Assembly: GCF_037975245.1 (NCBI RefSeq)
Contig: NC_092579.1
Location: 12,942,678-13,006,677, forward strand
Direction of reading: 5' to 3'
Source of the DNA: Apostichopus japonicus
Lineage: Eukaryota > Echinodermata > Holothuroidea > Aspidochirotida > Stichopodidae
DNA: 64,000 nucleotides
In this document: one piece after another, positions 56,209 through 64,000 of the stretch
Position numbering within the stretch: the stretch's first letter is position 1
Layout: each line of letters opens with the position of its first letter
Position numbers and translations under genes: made by a program
Notes under the pieces: model-generated
What the model saw: the letters and a program-made list of their open reading frames with translations, nothing else
Database searches by the model: none
What the model was told of the DNA's origin: nothing

Positions 56209-59200
56209 GTAAGTTTGTGTAGAAGTTACTTGTCGACTCCACTTAGGCAATTCTTAACGTTAGGCTAACATTTTGTGAGTGAGGCAACCCACTATAAATG
56301 CCAAGCCTAATGTTAAAACCACTCGAATCGTTGTAATTGTAACGTGCCACAATAGACTGTCTTCTATCTACTTTTTCGTAACTTTTCTTCAAAAGTAAGA
56401 TTATTGCGTTTATTAATGGATCAATATTCACCAGATATGTTTGCATTTTCTATAATAAGGAGCGACAGCTACCAATTGATTTTTATTAAAGAAAGGTACT
56501 TACTTTCTTAATTCCTTTTGATATACATAGGCTCTACCAAAATCAGTAGTTTCTGCCATAGCAGAAGGGACATTTTGTGACAGTCTTAAATTTGTATTAA
56601 GTTTTGACAGATTCTTACAATCAAACTGTGCTGATCAGGGAATAATGTTGTGGTCACAGTTTGTGTAGCAATTTGAGCTTATGAAGTTTGTTTCTTATAA
56701 AATACTGCAATGGAATGGTTTTGTGTGCTGTTCATCTCTAGATAAGGCACAATTTCCCACTCATAGCCAGCTTTGAGCTTCACGGTTCCACTGCCTTCAC
56801 CAACTTTAGGTCTAGACTATTGTTGTTCTCAAATAGTTGCCCATTTTGACCTCAATTCGAATTTCCAAAACAATTCTAGTACATAATGTACACTGTGTTG
56901 TTCTCAGATAGCTTGTCACTCGCCTCTCTGAGGTAGAAAATTTGGAGTTAATAATTTTTAACAAAACTCCCACACGTGATATAAATTGTGTCCTTCTCAA
57001 GTTGCTCCCCCACTTTGACATGGAATCCGCAGAGCTACTCCGTCGCTGGAAAAATTGCCATAATGTACACTGTGTTGCTTCAAAATGCCAGTCCCACTTT
57101 GAATTTTTATCAGCGGAGCCACTTCAAGGTAGAAAAGCTAGAAACATGTGAATTTACCCTTTTCAAAGTTTTGTTTATCAACAAGAACACAGGCTTGCAT
57201 ACCTGTATAAACACTGTTGGTGGGTCTATTAGAGTTTGAAAGTATGACTTGAATTGTGAATTGCATAGAATACATGTGCTTTGATATTGAAGAATGTACA
57301 ATATCTAGATGCTACACAAGTAAAACTAATGTAAACTAATCACACCAGACTTTGGATAATAATCTTTGTCATTGCAGGCAGGATTACATTAATCCTGGCC
57401 TTGCAACTGTTAATATGAAGTATACTACAATTATATGGAAATTGTCCTATTAATGATGGCTTGATTGGTATGCACTAATATTAATTCAGAAGACTATACA
57501 AAAAGGATGAAAATATCATATTATATCACTGTTTTTTTCCCCGTTCATTTTCAACAAAATAGGTTAGCAGCTGTCCCAGAGAAACCACCAGCCATCAACT
57601 GGGATGCTTACAAAAAAACTGTTCCTGTCGCAGGATTAGTTGACAAGTTTCAGAAAGAGGTAAGTTGAAGTCAGATTTCATATGACTGGAATGTGTGATT
57701 CCTTATTGTCCATAAGTCATTTATGCTATGGTGATGGCATATGTGTGTACATTATGTATCAGGTTGTATAGATGCTTAGATATGTGCCTGTGATGGCTTT
57801 GAATTGTAGACGTGATAACTGAAAACCTATGTAATGGTTTCATTTTGGACTTGGTACATGATTCCACATTCATGTTGTGTTGTGTGCAGGTTAGGGCATT
57901 AGAGGTCACCAGAGGTGTAAATACTAGAATGGTATCATCTTCTACACATTTATGTCTTGTCAAAGGATAAATGGAATCAAACCAAGCAATTGTATATAAG
58001 CAGTCTGGTGTGCCTTAGTTGGAAGATGTATTTTCATGTATTCATTAATAACAGATATATATTTATCTCCAAAAATTCTGTCTGTAAGTGTGTGACAGTA
58101 AACGAACTGCTTAGTCCTAGGCCTTGCAGAAACTTTCTTTACAAGGCCTGACTGGAAATCTCCAGAAATAATTCAGTTTGAATGAAGCCATAGTTTCTAG
58201 TTTTGACACCTTAAGTACACTTGGAAGTCTTTGTTTTATATTGTTACTGTTGTACATTTCTTTTCACCCTTATCTAGTTTGAAGCTCTCAAAGTACCACA
58301 ACCTAAGGATACTGCCACAGTAACTGTAGAAGGTCAAGAGAAAGATATGGTAAGAGAATGTAGTATTAAAAGCTGATTGAATCTAAATTAAGAATGCTCT
58401 GTCTGGTTTAACCTAGCTGACTGGCCAAAACTGTTCAATAATTGCAAAAATACACATTAGTGTAGTGGTTTTTGTATGTTAATAGAACAAATGAGTACCT
58501 TTAGTATTTAATTATTTTATAAACAAAAGTCATTTGCACTATAACTATCATGCAAAATGTAAGACAATTAAATTATTCACTTCTAGGGTAAAAAGTTCTT
58601 CCATGATAAGTTAAAATGTTTACTTTGCAAATTCCAGTTGATGTTTGGGTGTCCTGTTTGGCTGTTTATATTTTGTGATAAACTATTCATTCATGGAGTC
58701 AATATCTGGAGATCTTCCCTAGAGAGAATCCCACTAAACTTAACTCCCTGCAGAACTGTTAATTATGAAGGATCCTGACACAGGTAGCAATGTAAGGGGG
58801 CATTCTTGACCAACTTGTGGATACTACAGAGTTGTTGCAACTATTGTACACTCCATAAATGTTATACTTTGTCCAAATATTGCATAACTTAGGATACTTC
58901 ATGTATCAGACCAGGGTTTGCTATTTTGACACAAAATCTGTGTTCTTAGACCAAAAGTTGGTTTCTGATATTAACCTGAATATGAAAGCAGAATTTTACA
59001 GACAAAATGACAATCCCTGACAAGACTAGAGATACGGGTGACTTTGGTGTCAGTTTGTGGTTCAACCTTTGTGTGTTGGGAGAGTCCATGGCATAAGTCT
59101 GGGATTCAGTGGAATGAAGATCTTTATGAAAACATTTTATGGACCAAACTTTGAATATAATTCAAAAAATTGTAACTTGAGGTATCCCCTCCCTCCTTAC

Positions 59201-61052
59201 CTTCCTCCCTCTTAGTATCACTACTTGGGAGTTATTACTTGGCAGATTATTATGAGAGCTATCCTACTAATCATTGGAATTATCTTTCTTCATTTCTAGG
59301 ACACTAAAGTGTCGAAGTTTGTCGTCGAGTCGAACAATCGCATCAAACAGTATCAGGATAAGGTGAGTTTTAACCACACTAGCACTGGCATAGCAATATA
59401 CGCAGTTCATTCAACCAGGGTACCCACATGGCTTGGTTATGAAAGTGTGATCCAACTGACCACAACTGCCATTCAAGTAAGATTTGCAGAACTTAGTGGA
59501 GTTTACAGGATGGGTTTGTGTCAAGTGTAGTTTAGATTAAGTACTGACAAAGTGCCGCAGATATCGCTCTTGAAGCAGGGTCGTAGCCGTACCACTACCC
59601 ACCAGTAGCATCGAGTAATCTGCATGCATTGCCAGTAGCAGTGGTATGTTAAACTGTGGTCAACTCAGGCTACTAGATGTGTACTGAGGGTGGTAGGGGT
59701 GTGAAGGGTTGGCACTATGAGCAGTCAAGCATTGCAACTATTTGGTAGTTATATACCTTTCAGAAAGCTATATCATCACAATCCTTTAATTATATAGAGG
59801 AGACCGTTCAGAGAGATCATCTGATTACCAAGAGTGAAATTTAGAAATTCGGACAGTTCGACAAAGACTATCTGATTTTCGTAACTTTTCATAGATAATT
59901 GATTGTTTAAAAGAAAATGAAAACTTGCTTCCCTGTCATAGAAAGAGTCACTTGAGAATTAGTTAAAAGGTTTTTGAAAGTGTGTTGACTCTCAGTGTTC
60001 AAAGGATTGACTGTGCCCTGTGTTGTTTCCTTTAGATGATTTTTGTACTTCTATGACTGAGGGAGATACAGAGCTGATTAATTGTGTGTATACATTGATT
60101 ATACATGTACACTAGAAGAGCACAAGGCAGGATTTGGGAAGGTGGTCAGAAATAATTAGAATAATTGGATAGGATTTTGCAGCTTTGTTAGTGTATCATA
60201 ACTCAACAGCACTGTGTTGTTGCTACTTTAGGAAGTCAGGTATGAAGTGGTGCCACGGCTTTCCAAGATAAATTAAATGTATTGAAGCAAGTCATATAAA
60301 TGTTTAACTGTGACTGTCTACTTTTGAGAATGCTTAAAGTGTCAATGTGTGTTGCCAACTTTTAACTTTGACCTTTCCAGCTTACTGCCCTATAAGCTCA
60401 GTGAAAATAACACAGTTCTATGCAATTCTCATATCAATTATCATTATTTATATTGAGTTATCTGTCAATGAACATTTAGAGCTGAATAAAATTCACCAGA
60501 TTTTTTAACTAGTCCGTAGATTCTACAAACTTCAATCAAAATTCGCCCAATAGATCATGTGTCTATCCAATCTCTCTGTTTTGTTTATGACCGTTAGACA
60601 TACTTTCACTGGCTAGCCTGTGTTTGGTCCATTCTCTTGAATAGAAGGCCTATCTTTCTTTCAGTCTTACCGATGTAGCTTGCGAAATTGTGTCATTTCC
60701 TTCCATTGCAAGGAATAAACAGATGTTTTCAGACGTTTCCTCCTTGAAATTGTGTAAAAAAGTGGACAATACGAGTTTGTTTAGTTTACATGTGTGTAAT
60801 GAACATGCTGATATGGGTGGTCGCAGTGAATTAAAGGTAAATTGTTTCAGACACGGTTGAAAATTGGGTTTGTGTTTCATTTTATGGTCTTAATATTATA
60901 TTCCACATTTGTTTTGACAGATAGCAGCCCTGAACAACATGGTGCCATTTGAAGATATGACGCTGGAGGAATACTTTGAGATGTACCCAAACAGTAAACC
61001 AAACAAGGAGAAATACCCATGGTGGCCACATTTCCCAGTCTGGGAACTTTAA
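56087..61052 (+). CDS. ATP5PD: Mitochondrial ATP synthase subunit d
   Basis: Model: join of 56087-56208, 57563-57659, 58278-58349, 59300-59362 and 60921-61052, giving 161 residues, the same length as the human protein. Subunit d belongs to the peripheral stalk of F1Fo-ATP synthase on the matrix side of the inner membrane, helping hold the F1 head against rotation. Recognisable family segments are the N-terminal IDWAAFAERVPPNQRSQFNA, INWDAYKK (mid-protein) and the C-terminal EDMTLEEYFEMYP and YPWWPHFP. No cleavable presequence or membrane span is evident, as in relatives. All introns are GT-AG. Intron phases are 2, 0, 0, 0 and the exons join without frame repair. No premature stop or frameshift, so it looks functional. 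Neighbours are repeats, with no co-functional gene nearby. Confidence 0.97.
57563..57659 (+). CDS. ATP5PD: ATP5PD exon 2
   Basis: Acceptor ttttcaacaaaatag. Encodes LAAVPEKPPAINWDAYKK and onward. Donor gag|gtaagt. Confidence 0.95.
58278..58349 (+). CDS. ATP5PD: ATP5PD exon 3
   Basis: Acceptor cacccttatctag. 24 codons starting FEALKVPQPKD. Donor atg|gtaaga. Phase 0 on both sides. Confidence 0.95.
59300..59362 (+). CDS. ATP5PD: ATP5PD exon 4
   Basis: Acceptor cttcatttctag. 21 codons starting DTKVSKFVVESNN. Donor aag|gtgagt. Phase 0 on both sides. Confidence 0.95.
60921..61052 (+). CDS. ATP5PD: ATP5PD exon 5
   Basis: Acceptor catttgttttgacag. 43 codons starting IAALNNMVPFEDMTLEEYFE and ending HFPVWEL, then TAA. 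Confidence 0.96.
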   Translation: MAALNNMVPFEDMTLEEYFEMYPNSKPNKEKYPWWPHFPVWEL

Positions 61053-61524
61053 CCCTCGCAGCCACCCTCTAAAAATCCATTTAATAATTTCATAGAGATA
61101 TATTTGAAATGGAAAACGTGCAGCTCTGGAGCTTTTAGCAACATTTACTGGAATGATTTTATTCTGTGACGATGATGAGTAAAAGATATTGGTACAGAGA
61201 TATCTGAACAAGAAAGATCAGGTTTTTGTTTTGCATTAATTAAAAATCAAACAACCTGATCATTCTGTACCGAAGTTTTGCAGAAACTTGGTAGCCTGTT
61301 TCAAGATACCTTTTAAGCTATGAAACAAATTTCTTGGCAAAACCGTCAATATTTCCTTCCAAGTAATGGAATATCTGCGATTCATTTGAAGGAATTTGTT
61401 GAAGTTTGAAAATTGAGGTATGCATTCATCTAGTTTACCACAGAAATCAGTTTGCTTCAAGAAAGTTCATATTTAATGTTCTAGGAGTGTTGCATTGAAC
61501 TGATCCAGTGTGTGTGTGTGTTCA

Positions 61525-61530
61525 AATAAA
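61525..61530 (+). terminator. ATP5PD: Poly(A) signal of ATP5PD
   Basis: AATAAA lies 473 bases after the stop codon and is preceded by a TG-rich run. It marks the probable mRNA end near 61550. Confidence 0.75.
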
Positions 61531-61552
61531 AGCAATTCAGAGAACAGAAGCC

Positions 61553-63890
61553 ATGTTGTGTTTCTTTTTTTTGGGCTTAGAAGATATTCTCAATCTTAGT
61601 TTTCAATCGATCGGAATGAAATTAAATCGCTACTTTATCAATAAGACGAATCAAAAATATCAATAAGACGTATCAAGTGGGCTGAATGCAGTATTCTTGT
61701 CAATAATACTTGATAAGTGTGGTAAAGTTGTCTGGAGGGGTCCATTAACTGTCTTTGTAGAATATTTGACACCATGAACAGTGATGTGCACAAGGAGGGG
61801 GGGAGGGATGTGAATTGATTGGGGGCCATTCAAACTAATTTACTGGCATAAGTCTTGTTTTAAAACCTAATTTGCAGTCTAAATATGGCATAAAATTTAA
61901 CATCTAAAATTTGATTCTATTTGACTCTTTGTTTTAAGGGGGAGGGGGAAGGACCCCAGATGCCCTACATGGGTATTGCATTCTACGACGCCACAGCCAC
62001 ACCTATCTTTTAAATCGTTTTAAGCCACCTACAGCCCGTCCACAAAGGTTAAAGCCCCTATGAAAATCAGTCAAGAACTTGGATTTTGCCACCCTGCCTC
62101 ACCCCACCCCTCCCCTCACCTTTGAAATCCTGTGTACTTCACTGACCTTCATAGATGGCCTTGTAAAAAATGAAATGAAAATCTAGATACTCTCATTTTA
62201 CTAGTAGCAAGTGTGATACAGAAGGAAAAAGAACACAAAACAGCACTTGCTACATATGTAGGATTTTTCTTTCAAAAGATAACTTTATTCAAGATGTTTT
62301 AATGATTAAAGATGAAAGTTTGTCTCCCCATTCCAACTGTAAGCCTTGCTTCATTCATTACATACCAAAGAACCATTGCACAATGACGTGAACACTAGGA
62401 AAACGAAATATTTATTCACCGGACACTCTTTCGTACCTTCACCATATGTGAAAACTTTTAGCATGAATGAAAGTTGACCATCTTTGTCATTACTGGGCAA
62501 GTTTATTTTTTATGTTATTATTAGACTCGAGAGATAAAAAGTCACAGATAGAAACGATCGAAAAGCCAAAGTCGTTGCCTTTGTCAATCCTGCGAAGCCT
62601 AAACCTTGATGGATGGTTTCAACTTTTCTCATCTTTAAAACTATTCTCATCTTTAAAACTAGTCTCCTGAGCATCTTATCTTGAGATACTTGTGAGGACA
62701 ATGTCAGTACCTCTAGTTTTTAAATTTATTTATTTTGAAATAAATAGTAATTATTCTGAAATAATCAAATTTTAAGTCAACGATGTAAATGTATTGAGGG
62801 AGAGTTAAAACTTTCAAAGAGAAGCTGACGAGAGATTTTTAACATACAGACATGTTACCTTGCCCGATATGTTTCCAATCTGCCCTACTTACTATTAAAG
62901 TGACTTTTCTTGGACAAAGATGCTACTAGTGTCTTACTTCCATAAGGACAACATCTAAGTTCTCTACATTTGTTCAGAAAAACAATTACAAATCAACAAT
63001 GGAAATAACTCGAGAGAAAATCTAACACGTAAACAATAAAACCATAACAATTGAAATCTGATATCAATTCACAAGAGGGGTCGGAAATATTTTGCGGCAG
63101 TAACATGAAATCGATAAAGCATTACAGAGAGTTGACAGCATCTAATGAAGTGAACAGTCTGGAAAACAAGAGATTATTAAAAAACTATATTGCATTTAAA
63201 TACTTTTAGCCACTGATCAATAATTAAACAACACCAGCTAATTCAATAACGGATTTTTGCTTCAAATCTACCACCAAAAGTTTCCACCAAAGCAGTAACA
63301 AAGATAGATCGAGTAGTAAACTAAATTTTCTCTGAAGTAAAATAATTTTCTCTGAAGTAGTACTATAGAGCTGTACATAATGACCATATTTAATCATTTT
63401 GATTACCATTTTAACTTTTCTTTCTGCTCTGGTTTCACAACCAAATGACCTAGAAAGGGATGTAATTACAATTAATACAATCCCATTTCATCTTTTCATT
63501 GCTGCCTCACACATGTTTTGAAAAAGGACATGAAAAAAGAAGAAGGAAGGAAAAACACATACCTTATAGAAACTCTCTGGAACCCACAAAAGGGTAGTAA
63601 CCAAAATGTTCTCTCTGTACACATATGTAAAATAGATGTCCAAAAATGTTCTTTAAAAATACAAAAAAGTTGGAATATTCTCCCTATAGACTATGCACTA
63701 AATAAATCCTACCTCTCCTGCCCCATCCCCCCCCCCCACAAAAAAAAAACATCAAAGTAACTTTAAACTACGAAATGAGCCTTTAAAAATAAATTTAAAA
63801 AAACTTTATAAAATTCCCTTTTTAAGTTCTTACAATTTTCAAATACGGCTTATTACACATTTGCTTCTCATTTTACACTACTTTCGTCAA
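61553..63890. other. Noncoding stretch
   Basis: No coding exon recognised. On the minus strand aataaa occurs at about 62283-62288, so this could be the 3' UTR of a minus-strand gene beyond the window, but nothing else supports that. Short G- and C-runs occur at 61795-61805, 61938-61950 and 63727-63738. Confidence 0.4.
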
Positions 63891-64000
63891 CAGGGGCGTA
63901 GCGAGCGGGGGGGTGTGGGGGGTGTCACACCCCCCCAATAATTTGGTCGCTGTCGGCAAATTTGGGTCTGTCGGCAAAAGGAGAAAAGGTGAAGAGAGCG
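63891..64000 (+). mobile_element. hAT-like MITE, cut by the window end
   Basis: Starts caggggcgtagcgagcgggg, followed by G- and C-runs and repeated tgtcggcaaa. The TIR style matches the other hAT-like elements here. The right end lies outside the window. Confidence 0.6.

Overview
This window is animal nuclear DNA: AT-rich, intron-containing and dense in small transposable elements. It holds no bacterial or organellar gene organisation. The one gene that fixes the lineage broadly is a five-exon ATP5PD (mitochondrial ATP synthase subunit d) near the right end. The repeats (tRNA-derived SINEs, hAT-like MITEs with 8-bp target-site duplications, foldback elements, long (AT)n tracts) suit a marine invertebrate, perhaps an echinoderm such as a sea cucumber. 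That lineage is my inference from general character, not a proven assignment.

Layout. 0-4.5 kb: an acidic Ser/Asp/Glu-rich protein (662-1288, +), (AT)n tracts, a single-coding-exon GT31 beta-1,3-galactosyltransferase-like gene (2615-3757, -) and a 61-bp minisatellite. 4.5-21 kb: mostly noncoding, with a 1.06-kb foldback element, a 'tcgatttaaa' repeat block, hAT-like MITEs, a tRNA-derived SINE and one orphan exon that looks like an NHL-type repeat. 21.1-27.9 kb, minus strand: a gene I rebuilt from splice sites and reading phase. Five exons join in frame to give about 263 residues: signal peptide, one Cys-rich extracellular module, Ser/Thr/Pro stalk, transmembrane helix and short basic tail. 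Its introns carry nested hAT-like insertions.

28-37.8 kb: MITEs, a 2.2-kb inverted-repeat element, a roughly 65-bp minisatellite rich in CACGTG, a 460-bp hairpin and a TIR element holding a signal-peptide-like ORF. 37.9-48.5 kb: a satellite of about 60 monomers (139-142 bp) with higher-order organisation and decayed edges, invaded by two long pyrimidine-only tracts. 48.5-56 kb: more repeats, including a second SINE, a second copy of a 340-bp interspersed repeat and a nest of MITE ends.

56-61.6 kb: ATP5PD with all splice junctions and the poly(A) signal. 61.6-64 kb: no gene seen; the window ends inside another MITE-like element.

The genes are not functionally linked: one acts in mitochondria, one is predicted in the Golgi, one at the cell surface. 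The points most worth following are the undescribed receptor-like gene, the roughly 50-bp core shared by MITEs with different termini, and the zoned satellite with its pyrimidine-tract insertions.
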